A model generated the notes under the pieces. It did not search any database, was not told where the DNA came from, and was given only the letters and a program-made list of their open reading frames with translations. A stretch of DNA of 64,000 bases, taken from positions 5,486 to 69,485 of the forward strand of contig JAKJJQ010000012.1 in assembly GCA_021713415.1 (NCBI GenBank), read 5' to 3'. Both the position numbers and the translations under genes were made by a program. This DNA comes from M0027 sp021713415 (lineage in GTDB: Bacteria; Pseudomonadota; Gammaproteobacteria; Francisellales; Francisellaceae). Below, in pieces: positions 47,371 through 55,627 of this stretch (position 1 is the stretch's first letter; each line of letters starts with the position of its first letter).

Positions 47371-48684
47371 TTAGACTGTAATACTTTCTGGATTTGTAAT
47401 AATAGCGTTTAAGATAACCATTTGTTGACGTTCAGGTCCCGTTGAAATCATATCAACAGGAATAGAAGACTTCTCTTGAATATAGTTTAAATATCTTTGA
47501 GCATTCAAGGGTAATTGTTTCCAATCTGTTACGCCATATGTAGATGACTGCCAACCTGGCAATGTTTCATAAATTGGTTTACAACGAAGATAATCATCTG
47601 AATCATAAGGTGGATAATAACGAATCTCACCATCTAAATCATAAGCAACACAAACTTTAATTTCTTCTAAATCATCTAAAACATCTAATTTAGTAATACA
47701 CAAACCAGATATACTATTAATTTCAATCGCTCTTCTTAAAGCAACTAGGTCTAACCAACCTGTTCTTCTTTTACGTCCAGTTACCGTACCAAATTCATGT
47801 CCAACTTTTGCAATATATTCACCAACATCATCAAATAATTCAGTTGGATAAGCACCACTACCAACGCGTGTTGTATATGCTTTAGTAATACCTAAGACAT
47901 AATCAATATAACAAGGACCAAAGCCAGCACCAGCTGCTACTGCTCCTGCAGTTGTGTTTGATGATGTAACATAAGGATAAGTGCCGTGATCAATATCTAG
48001 TAATGTGCCTTGCGCGCCTTCAAAAATTATTTTCTTATTATTTTTTCTTAATTGGTGTAATTCAGAACATACATCACCAACCATAGAGCGAACAACCTCA
48101 AACTGCTTCAGCGTTGTTTCATAACACTCATCTAACTCTACAGCATCTTTGCCGTAGCGCTGAGTGAGTATCTGGTTATGGTAAGTAATTAAATAAGTTA
48201 ACTTTTCTCTGAAGCGTTCTGGTTTTAATAAGTCACCTAAACGAATAGCCCGACGTGCAACTTTATCTTCATAAGCAGGCCCTATTCCACGCTTTGTCGT
48301 ACCAATTTTTTTATTACCCAACGACTCTTCTCTAGCATGATCTAATAAAATATGAACTGGTAATATTAATGGACATGCTTCAGAGATCATTAAGCGCTTT
48401 TCTACTGGAACGCCACGACTTTGTAGTTCTGTCATTTCTTCAATGAACGCTTCTAAAGAAAAAACAACACCATTACCAATATAATTTTTTACATGACCAT
48501 GTAAAATACCCGATGGAATTAATCTTAACTTAGTTGTTTCCCCATTAATCACTAATGTATGGCCAGCGTTATGTCCTCCTTGAAAACGTACGACTGCATC
48601 AACCTGATCGGTTAATAGATCAACAACTTTACCTTTACCTTCATCGCCCCATTGACTTCCTAAAATGACAATATTTCGATTCAC
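47371..48684 (-). CDS. purA: Adenylosuccinate synthetase
   Basis: Converts IMP and aspartate to adenylosuccinate with GTP. The N-terminal GTP motif GSQWGDEGKGK, the GGHNAGHTLV and GTTKRGIGPAYEDK segments, the IMP motif and the C-terminal STGPERQQM are all present. The frame is open to an ATG at 48702, but GAGGA lies seven bases before the GTG at 48684, which gives MNRNIVILGSQWGDEG, the usual start of the family (437 residues). It is followed by no linked purine gene. Confidence 0.96.
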   Translation of the reverse strand: MNRNIVILGSQWGDEGKGKVVDLLTDQVDAVVRFQGGHNAGHTLVINGETTKLRLIPSGILHGHVKNYIGNGVVFSLEAFIEEMTELQSRGVPVEKRLMISEACPLILPVHILLDHAREESLGNKKIGTTKRGIGPAYEDKVARRAIRLGDLLKPERFREKLTYLITYHNQILTQRYGKDAVELDECYETTLKQFEVVRSMVGDVCSELHQLRKNNKKIIFEGAQGTLLDIDHGTYPYVTSSNTTAGAVAAGAGFGPCYIDYVLGITKAYTTRVGSGAYPTELFDDVGEYIAKVGHEFGTVTGRKRRTGWLDLVALRRAIEINSISGLCITKLDVLDDLEEIKVCVAYDLDGEIRYYPPYDSDDYLRCKPIYETLPGWQSSTYGVTDWKQLPLNAQRYLNYIQEKSSIPVDMISTGPERQQMVILNAIITNPESITV

Positions 48685-48877
48685 ATGGTGATCCTCATTC
48701 ATTTATAACTTGATCATGTTATCATCTTCTAAAGGAAAGACAACCACGAATGATAAAAATTCTTGACTAAATGAATTAAATGCTCAAAGTTGAATTATGA
48801 TCTAATTTAAAATCTCCTAGAGAAGTAGGAGCGAGCATAAAGATACCTAAAAGCTAAATAATAACTCAATTAATTAT

Positions 48878-49258
48878 CTAACCAACAGAAATTTCTTTTC
48901 CTTTAAACCAACGAATCGACTTTTTTTGATACAAAAGTATTAGTGCTGCAATGGTCAAACAAAACTGACCAAATAACGAAACGGTATTTAATGTATGCCC
49001 ATATTTCCATGGCAATATACCGATTAAGATACCATACCAAATAACAGCAACTATGATATAAAGGATAATTGCTAAACTAAACCTTTTTGAAATAAAATAA
49101 GCAATAACAATCAGCACAGCATAAGCAATTAAATCTAAATAAATAAGAGGAGTAAAAAACTTTAGCATTCTACCTGACATTAATAATTCCATTGCGCCTA
49201 AAACGCTTGATGCATACAACAAAGCAACGGCTACAGATACACGTTGTGGCTTCATCAT
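48878..49258 (-). CDS. Small four-helix membrane protein, unrecognised
   Basis: A 126-residue protein with four hydrophobic segments at roughly residues 8-28, 40-60, 62-85 and 90-115, ending with a short basic tail. AGGAGG eight bases before the ATG makes this a confident gene. The family is not recognised. The next upstream gene on the strand encodes another small membrane protein. Confidence 0.7.
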   Translation of the reverse strand: MMKPQRVSVAVALLYASSVLGAMELLMSGRMLKFFTPLIYLDLIAYAVLIVIAYFISKRFSLAIILYIIVAVIWYGILIGILPWKYGHTLNTVSLFGQFCLTIAALILLYQKKSIRWFKGKEISVG

Positions 49259-49315
49259 AAATGTATCCTCCTATCTGACTATCAAATTTTCCTAATAATA
49301 AAGCTCGAGGCCAGT

Positions 49316-49696
49316 TTAGCTTATGCGCTTATGAAATACCATCATTAATCTTGAAATTCCTAGGCGTTTTAGCATTTTTTGAGCATATCTGAAAAAAAAT
49401 TGGTGCTGACCTAACAAACTACCAATAACAACTAAAAGCACTTGATAAATTGGGAAAATAATTGCAATTCGAATCGGCCAAAAAATCCAAGGGTTAGTTG
49501 TTTCTCTACTTAACCCAAATAAATGCACGACTGGGTGCGCTAGTGCAACAGCCATAGAACCTGTAATTGAAAAAACAATAAATATCATGATAACTTGCCA
49601 ACTAGATTGACAACCCCAACGTTCCCTAAATGTACTACGTTGAGTTTGCTTAACTTCTGACTTAGACTTATTCATGATGATAGTACGCATTAACAA
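49316..49696 (-). CDS. Small membrane protein, DUF6787-like
   Basis: A protein of up to 126 residues with two hydrophobic helices (about 34-58 and 70-95), a WGCQSSWQV segment before the first and a basic C-terminal region. The pattern (a conserved WG...SSWQ and two helices) resembles the small DUF6787 proteins; that assignment is from memory. The start is unclear: ATG at 49690, or ATG at 49675 (MNKSKSEV), without a clear ribosome-binding site. Function unknown. Confidence 0.6.
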   Translation of the reverse strand: MLMRTIIMNKSKSEVKQTQRSTFRERWGCQSSWQVIMIFIVFSITGSMAVALAHPVVHLFGLSRETTNPWIFWPIRIAIIFPIYQVLLVVIGSLLGQHQFFFRYAQKMLKRLGISRLMMVFHKRIS

Positions 49697-49795
49697 TTAT
49701 CTATTTTGATCACTATATTGCCATAAAAGTGGCTAAAATCAACAGGCTTTTTTTGTAGATATTATTTTTTTATTTTTGTATGATGTCGCTGTGTA

Positions 49796-49864
49796 GCTCT
49801 TACTCTTAAAAGGGAAACCGGACATTGAATAAGAGCATGGAACAAAAAGGAGCCGAAAAAACCC
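49796..49864 (+). promoter_or_regulatory. Structured leader and mini-ORF before cyoA
   Basis: GCTCTTA (49796-49802) is complementary to TAAGAGC (49830-49836), giving a hairpin with a 27-base loop that contains GGGAAACCGG. Immediately after it an ATG at 49837 opens an 11-codon frame that ends at 49872, overlapping the cyoA start. AAGGAG for cyoA is 12 bases from its ATG, longer than usual. A role in translational control of the oxidase operon is possible but unproven. Confidence 0.35.
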
Positions 49865-50830
49865 ATGATTAAACAGATAGTTAACAGACTATTATGTCAA
49901 AAAAATAGACATCATTTTAGTCTCAATACAAAAACGCTTTTTAATGCGTTAAAAATATTAACGCTATCTATTGGCGCTATATTTTTATTAAGCGGTTGTA
50001 GCAGTCTTATTAGTTGGCACCCCAAAGGAGCCATTGCAGCAGAAGAAAAAGAACTTTTCATTATTGCTACGTTATTAATGCTAATAGTTGTTATTCCTGT
50101 GATAGTGCTTACCCTATTAATTGCATGGCGCTATCGAGCATCTAATAAAAAAGCTACTTACAAACCAAAATGGGCGCATAGCACTATATTAGAAGTTGTT
50201 TGGTGGACGATACCCTGCATCATTATTATCATTTTGGCTGTTATTACTTGGGTTACAACGCATAAGCTTGATCCATATCGCACCTTAGTTACAAAAGATA
50301 AAGAGAAGCCATTGGTTATTCAAGTGATATCGCTTGACTGGAAATGGTTATTTATTTATCCAGAGCAAAATATTGCTACCGTTAACTATCTTCAAATACC
50401 AACCAATCGCCAAGTTGCATTTAGAATTACAGCTGATGCACCAATGAGCTCATTTATTATTCCACAGCTTGGTGGACAAATTTATGCAATGGCTGGCATG
50501 CAAACTCAATTACATTTAATTGCTGATCATCCTGGAGTTTATCGCGGGTTTAACGCAAATTATACTGGTAAAGGATTTGCTGGTATGCACTTTAATGCAA
50601 AAGCCACTTCAGAGTCACAATTTAATCAGTGGATAAGTCAAGTTAAACACTCTGGCAATACATTAACTGAAAAGAAATACATGCAGTTGGTTAACCCAAC
50701 GATTAATGCCCCAATTCAATATTACTCTTCTGTTTCACCAAATCTTTATCATGAGATATTAATGAAATTTATGATGCCGTCTAGTCGCTTGATTGAACAG
50801 CACCCTAAAAAAGAAGAAATCAAATTTTAA
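49865..50830 (+). CDS. cyoA: Cytochrome bo3 ubiquinol oxidase subunit II
   Basis: Subunit II of the quinol-oxidising terminal oxidase. A lipoprotein signal with lipobox LLSGC at Cys45 is followed by two membrane segments (about 65-90 and 110-135) and the periplasmic cupredoxin domain. The domain has the quinol-oxidase form: the copper ligands of cytochrome c oxidase are absent and the GFAGMHF motif is present. The N-terminus before the lipobox is unusually long (45 residues), which leaves some doubt on the start. First gene of cyoABCDE. Confidence 0.95.
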   Translation: MIKQIVNRLLCQKNRHHFSLNTKTLFNALKILTLSIGAIFLLSGCSSLISWHPKGAIAAEEKELFIIATLLMLIVVIPVIVLTLLIAWRYRASNKKATYKPKWAHSTILEVVWWTIPCIIIIILAVITWVTTHKLDPYRTLVTKDKEKPLVIQVISLDWKWLFIYPEQNIATVNYLQIPTNRQVAFRITADAPMSSFIIPQLGGQIYAMAGMQTQLHLIADHPGVYRGFNANYTGKGFAGMHFNAKATSESQFNQWISQVKHSGNTLTEKKYMQLVNPTINAPIQYYSSVSPNLYHEILMKFMMPSSRLIEQHPKKEEIKF

Positions 50831-50858
50831 ATAATGGAATAAAGCGTAGGAAACTAAC

Positions 50859-52931
50859 ATGCTTGAGAAATTTATTTTTGGAAAACTAAGCTGGGACTCC
50901 CTTGAGTTTATGCATGAAACACCCGTGTTGCTTGCATTTATCTTAACAGTTGTTGTTGGAGTTTTAGTCCTTGGATCAATCACATATTTTAAAAAATGGA
51001 AATGGTTATGGACTGAATGGCTTTGTACCGTCGATCACAAAAAAATCGGCATCATGTACATTATTGCGGCACTAATAATGCTTTTTAGAGGCTTTACCGA
51101 TGCTGCTATGATGAGATCACAGCAAGCCTTATCCAATGGTGATAACTATGGCTACTTAAGTGCTCAACACTTTGATCAAATCTTCTCTGCTCACGGCGTT
51201 ATTATGATCTTCTTTATGGCAATGCCTTTAATGTTTGGTTTGATTAACTTAGTTGTTCCTTTACAAATTGGCGCACGCGATGTTGCATTTCCATTCCTAA
51301 ACTCATTAAGTTTCTGGTTGTTTGCAATGGGTGCCGTCCTAGTTAATATTTCACTATTTGTTGGTGAATTTGCGCACACTGGTTGGTTAGCATACCCACC
51401 TTTTTCTGAACTACAATACAGTCCGGGGGTTGGCGTTGACTACTATCTCTGGTCGTTACAGATATCGGGGGTAGGAACACTTCTCTCCGGTATTAACTTC
51501 TTTGTCACAATCATTAAAATGCGCTGCCCAGGTATGTCTTTAATGAAAATGCCTATTTTCACTTGGACAGCTTTATGTAGTATGATTCTTGTAATTGCTG
51601 CCTTCCCTATTCTTACAGCAACACTAGGTCTTTTATATTTAGACCGTTTTATGGGCATGCACTTCTTTACCAATGGTTTTGGTGGCAACATGATGATGTA
51701 TGTCAACTTAATCTGGGCTTGGGGGCATCCTGAGGTTTATATCTTAGTATTACCTGCATTCGGTGTTTTCTCAGAAGTTGTTGCAACTTTCGCTCAAAAA
51801 AGATTATTTGGTTATGCCACAATGGTATGGGCAACTTTTGCGATTACTTTTTTATCATTTGCTGTCTGGTTACACCATTTCTTTACTATGGGTTCTGGCG
51901 CAAACGTCAATGCCTTTTTCGGGATTGCAACGATGGTTATCGCCATTCCAACTGGTGTTAAAATCTTTAACTGGATGTTTACCATGTATCGTGGTCGTAT
52001 TTTATTTACTTCCCCAATGTTATGGTCAATTGGATTTTTAATTACATTTACTATTGGTGGTATGACTGGTGTTTTATTAGCTGTACCAGGCGTTGATTTT
52101 GTTTTACACAATAGTCTTTTCTTAATTGCTCACTTCCATAATACAATTATTGGTGGTGTTGCATTTGGCTTCTTTGCTGGTTTAACTTTCTGGTTCCCGA
52201 AAGCATTTGGCTTTAGATTACATGAAGGTTGGGGTAAAGCAGCATTTTGGTTCTGGTTTATCGGTTTCTTTGTTGCATTTATGCCACTTTATGTCTTAGG
52301 CGGTATGGGCATGACTCGTCGTTTATATCACTATGATAACCCAGTATGGCATTCTCTATTAATTGTCGCAGCTTGCGGTGCCTTCTTAGTTGCTTGTGGT
52401 ATCTTTTGTCAGTTTGCACAAATTATCTTAAGTTTCAAAAACCGTGAAAAATTAGCCGATGAAACAGGTGACCCTTGGAATGGTAGAACACTTGAATGGT
52501 CATTACCATCCCCAGCACCATTTTATAACTTTGCTCATTTACCAACAGTTGACAGCCGTGATATGTTCTGGGAAATGAAAGAGCGTGGTGCCGCATATCC
52601 ACAAAATACAAAGCCATATGAAGACATTCACATGCCAAAAGATACACCATTAGGTTTTATTATCTCTGCTTTTGCTGCAGTCTTTGGTTTTGCTATGATC
52701 TGGCATATTTACTGGCTTGCTATTGCAGGGTTTGTCTGCATGTTCTTAAGTATTATGTGCCGTTCATTCAACTACAATCAGGACTATTATGTAAAAGCAT
52801 CTGAAGTCGAACGTATTGAACGTGAAAATGCACAAAAACGAGCTAATGCAAAATATAAATATCATGGTTTAAATGTTGAAAATAAACCTGATTCTGAGAT
52901 TCATTTGCCACTTGATGGAGCAACCTTATGA
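50859..52931 (+). CDS. cyoB: Cytochrome bo3 ubiquinol oxidase subunit I
   Basis: The catalytic subunit that carries heme b, heme o3 and CuB. Heme b ligand His112 lies in FSAHGVIMIFF; the CuB His is in WGHPEVYILVLP with its crosslinked Tyr; the HH pair is in VWLHHFFTMG; and the heme ligands His-x-His are in AHFHNTIIGG. At 690 residues it is slightly longer than the E. coli protein. GTAGGAAAC precedes the ATG. Overlaps cyoC by four bases. Confidence 0.97.
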   Translation: MLEKFIFGKLSWDSLEFMHETPVLLAFILTVVVGVLVLGSITYFKKWKWLWTEWLCTVDHKKIGIMYIIAALIMLFRGFTDAAMMRSQQALSNGDNYGYLSAQHFDQIFSAHGVIMIFFMAMPLMFGLINLVVPLQIGARDVAFPFLNSLSFWLFAMGAVLVNISLFVGEFAHTGWLAYPPFSELQYSPGVGVDYYLWSLQISGVGTLLSGINFFVTIIKMRCPGMSLMKMPIFTWTALCSMILVIAAFPILTATLGLLYLDRFMGMHFFTNGFGGNMMMYVNLIWAWGHPEVYILVLPAFGVFSEVVATFAQKRLFGYATMVWATFAITFLSFAVWLHHFFTMGSGANVNAFFGIATMVIAIPTGVKIFNWMFTMYRGRILFTSPMLWSIGFLITFTIGGMTGVLLAVPGVDFVLHNSLFLIAHFHNTIIGGVAFGFFAGLTFWFPKAFGFRLHEGWGKAAFWFWFIGFFVAFMPLYVLGGMGMTRRLYHYDNPVWHSLLIVAACGAFLVACGIFCQFAQIILSFKNREKLADETGDPWNGRTLEWSLPSPAPFYNFAHLPTVDSRDMFWEMKERGAAYPQNTKPYEDIHMPKDTPLGFIISAFAAVFGFAMIWHIYWLAIAGFVCMFLSIMCRSFNYNQDYYVKASEVERIERENAQKRANAKYKYHGLNVENKPDSEIHLPLDGATL

Positions 52932-53539
52932 GCACAGCAACAATGACACATGATGGTCATATTGATCATCACGAACACCACGACACCGGAGGCAATACTG
53001 TTTTTGGCTTCTGGATCTACATTATGAGTGACTGTATTTTATTCTCCTCACTTTTTGCAACGTTTGTTGTAATGAGACATAATACATTTGGCGGTCCAAC
53101 AGCTGCTGATTTAGTCAGTATTCCTTATGTATTCGTTGAAACGATATTACTTTTATGTAGTAGCTTTACTTATGGCCTTGCCATGCTAAGCCGTTATAAA
53201 GGTAATAAAGCAACTGTACTTAAATGGTTACTATTAACTTTTATCTTAGGTGCTTCATTTATCGCAATGGAACTTTATGAGTTTTATCACCTAGTTCTTG
53301 AGGGTAATGGTTGGTATCGCAGTGGCTTTTTATCATCATTTTTCACCCTAGTTGGGACACATGGACTTCACGTAACCATTGGTTTGATTTGGATGGTTGT
53401 TTTAATGATTCAAGTTTCAATCCATGGTGTTAATAACCAAACAACAACTAAATTAAGCTGCCTTGGCTTATTCTGGCACTTTTTAGACATTGTTTGGATT
53501 TTCGTCTTTACCATCGTTTACTTAATGGGAGCTATCTAA
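52928..53539 (+). CDS. cyoC: Cytochrome bo3 ubiquinol oxidase subunit III
   Basis: A 203-residue, five-helix subunit III. A His-rich N-terminus (HDGHIDHHEHHD) is followed by GFWIYIMSDCILFSSLFATF and GTHGLHVTIGLIW, both typical of the quinol-oxidase type. Its ATG overlaps the cyoB stop; the gene is tightly packed with cyoD. Confidence 0.96.
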   Translation: MSTATMTHDGHIDHHEHHDTGGNTVFGFWIYIMSDCILFSSLFATFVVMRHNTFGGPTAADLVSIPYVFVETILLLCSSFTYGLAMLSRYKGNKATVLKWLLLTFILGASFIAMELYEFYHLVLEGNGWYRSGFLSSFFTLVGTHGLHVTIGLIWMVVLMIQVSIHGVNNQTTTKLSCLGLFWHFLDIVWIFVFTIVYLMGAI

Positions 53540-53540
53540 T

Positions 53541-53876
53541 ATGTCACATCATCAACATATTGATCATGGAACTGGTAGCGATCATGGCACCTATACTTCA
53601 TATATAGTTGGCTTTATCCTATCGATTGTTTTCACGCTTTTATCATTTGGCGCAGTAAGCTATCATTTACTAAGCAATACTGGCCTTTATATAGCAATTA
53701 CTGTGTTTGCTTTAGCACAGCTTTATGTACAAGTTGTCTTTTTCTTACATTTAAACACCAAATCCGAATCCAGGTGGAATCTTGTTGCATTCTTCTTTAG
53801 TCTTGTCGTTGTCTTAATCTTAGTCTTCGGCTCAATTTGGATTATGGTTAATCTAAACTATAATATGATGCACTAG
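53541..53876 (+). CDS. cyoD: Cytochrome bo3 ubiquinol oxidase subunit IV
   Basis: A 111-residue, three-helix subunit with a His-rich N-terminus (SHHQHIDHGTGSDHG) and the conserved AQLYVQVVFFLHLN segment. It assists assembly of the copper/heme centre. It begins one base after the cyoC stop. Confidence 0.95.
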   Translation: MSHHQHIDHGTGSDHGTYTSYIVGFILSIVFTLLSFGAVSYHLLSNTGLYIAITVFALAQLYVQVVFFLHLNTKSESRWNLVAFFFSLVVVLILVFGSIWIMVNLNYNMMH

Positions 53877-53883
53877 AATAATT

Positions 53884-54732
53884 ATGAAACAATATGTCTC
53901 TCTTGCCAAACCTGGCATTATCATGGGTAATGTAATTACCGTATCTGGCGGTTACTTCTTAGGTATTGCCGGTAATTTCAGCTTTTTAACCCTACTTGCG
54001 ACTTTAATTGGCATGTCATTAGTAATGGCTTGTGGTTGCGTTTTAAATAACCATATTGATCGTGATATTGATAAGTTAATGGAACGCACTAAAAACCGCC
54101 CTTCTGCAAAAGATTTAGTTTCTAATAAAGTTGCAATTATATATGCAATTATTCTTGGCATTTGTGGACTTGGAATCTTATATCTTCTAACCAACACATT
54201 GACAACACTAGTTGCCTTTTTAGGTCTTGTCTTTTATGTTGGTTTTTATACGCTATTATTTAAACGTGCTTCTATTTATGGCACAATCGTCGGTGGTATT
54301 GCAGGCGCAGTCCCACCAGTTGTTGGTTTTACAGCAGCTACCAATGAATTAAACTTTGGTGCATTGTCATTATTTTTAATTTTATTTTTATGGCAAATCC
54401 CTCACTCATTTGCTATTGCAATCTATCGATTCAATGATTATGCCAATGCTTCTATTCCAGTATTGCCTGTTATTAAAGGTATTTCTTATACAAAAACTAA
54501 TATGCTGATTTATATTTTAATCTTTTTATTTGCAGCAATTATGCCTAGCATATTAGGTTATACTGGAGTTATTTATTTTGTTGTGGCATTACTATTAAGC
54601 TTGGGATGGTTAATCCTTGGCTTAAAAGGTATTAACTCTGATGATGACCGCATCTGGGCACGCAAAATGTTTTTATTTTCAATTATTGTCATCACGCTTT
54701 TAAGCATTATGATGATGCTGCCATTGTATTAA
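53884..54732 (+). CDS. cyoE: Protoheme IX farnesyltransferase (heme O synthase)
   Basis: Makes heme O for the oxidase by farnesylating heme b. A UbiA-family membrane protein of 282 residues with nine hydrophobic segments; the prenyl-diphosphate motif is LNNHIDRDIDKLMERTKNRP near residue 55 and the second motif YTLLFKRASIYGTIVGG is near residue 120. Last gene of the cyo operon, eight bases after cyoD. Confidence 0.96.
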   Translation: MKQYVSLAKPGIIMGNVITVSGGYFLGIAGNFSFLTLLATLIGMSLVMACGCVLNNHIDRDIDKLMERTKNRPSAKDLVSNKVAIIYAIILGICGLGILYLLTNTLTTLVAFLGLVFYVGFYTLLFKRASIYGTIVGGIAGAVPPVVGFTAATNELNFGALSLFLILFLWQIPHSFAIAIYRFNDYANASIPVLPVIKGISYTKTNMLIYILIFLFAAIMPSILGYTGVIYFVVALLLSLGWLILGLKGINSDDDRIWARKMFLFSIIVITLLSIMMMLPLY

Positions 54733-54751
54733 CTTCTAATAACTAAATGCT

Positions 54752-55367
54752 TTATAATATCGTACAACTTGAACTATCCTTTTTCTTTATTTTAACTTTG
54801 TCTTCTGTTGAAGCCACTTTAACTTTAAATACAAAAATCGGCTGTTCTTTAGCTTTTACTTTTAAGTTATCAAGTTGTTCCTGTATATCTCTAACATCAC
54901 CTGAAGACTCTAAAATTGTTTTACATTCTTCTGGAAAATTTAATAATTTTTGAACATTAGCTTTAGAGTCTTCTAGCAATCCCTGTTTTATCAGCTTGTT
55001 GATGTTTAACTTTAAACTCCTCTAGCTCATCAGGTCTAGTTCTAGTTAACATTTTTTGCTGCTCAATAACAAACGGCCTACCTTTAGCCAGCGCATCATT
55101 AATTACATCAAGAGTTGCTTCTACACCCATATCGTTAGTAAAAATATTTCCAGTACCTAGTACATCTTCTGTTTTAATAACTACTTTATTATTATGTTTT
55201 AATAAAAAGCCTTTTATTTTAGCTATTTCTTGATCATTCAGTGGGTCTTTAGATCCTCGATTAATAATCATAAAATCTGGGTTATATTGAGCAGTTTCTG
55301 GATATTGCTGCAATAAGGCTCTTTGCTGTGCTTTATACTTAATTTTAAATTTATTTACTTCATTCAA
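54752..55367 (-). pseudogene. Frameshifted gene ending in a polybasic CaaX-like tail
   Basis: Two overlapping frames appear to be one gene. The upstream frame (134 residues from 55367) stops at 54963 with GIARRL; the downstream frame runs to 54752. Shifting forward one base after the codon for Gly in KTG joins them into about 200 residues (KTG then LLEDSKANVQKLL). The product would be helical, with a charged C-terminus VKIKKKDSSSCTIL: a polybasic stretch, serine spacer and CTIL box like those of prenylated host GTPases. The downstream frame alone has no good start. A sequencing error could also explain the break. Function not recognised. It converges with cyoE. Confidence 0.6.
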
Positions 55368-55627
55368 GTCATTTGAAAATAAATAATAACTTTAAATTGA
55401 ATAATGACTCCAATAAAATAGTGATAAAATTATATAAATTATTTTGGAATTTTTTTATCAGACGCAAATTAGATACTTTTGGCTCTAATAACAAATTTAA
55501 CTTGCTTGCTAGATAAATTAGCTATCCTATATTATTGACATTGACTGATCTTAAATTATTTGATTAAATGACGCATTGCTTTATATCTTTAATCTTATTT
55601 ATCCAAATAAATTTAGGGGTTGTATAT

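Noticed and set aside
48815..48845. GTAGGAGCGAGCATAAAG as a fourth copy of the dispersed palindrome
   Set aside because: It shares only a few bases with the other copies and cannot form the same hairpin.
50759..52650. Several minus-strand frames across cyoB
   Set aside because: Antisense shadows of a conserved gene; no start signals and implausible compositions.
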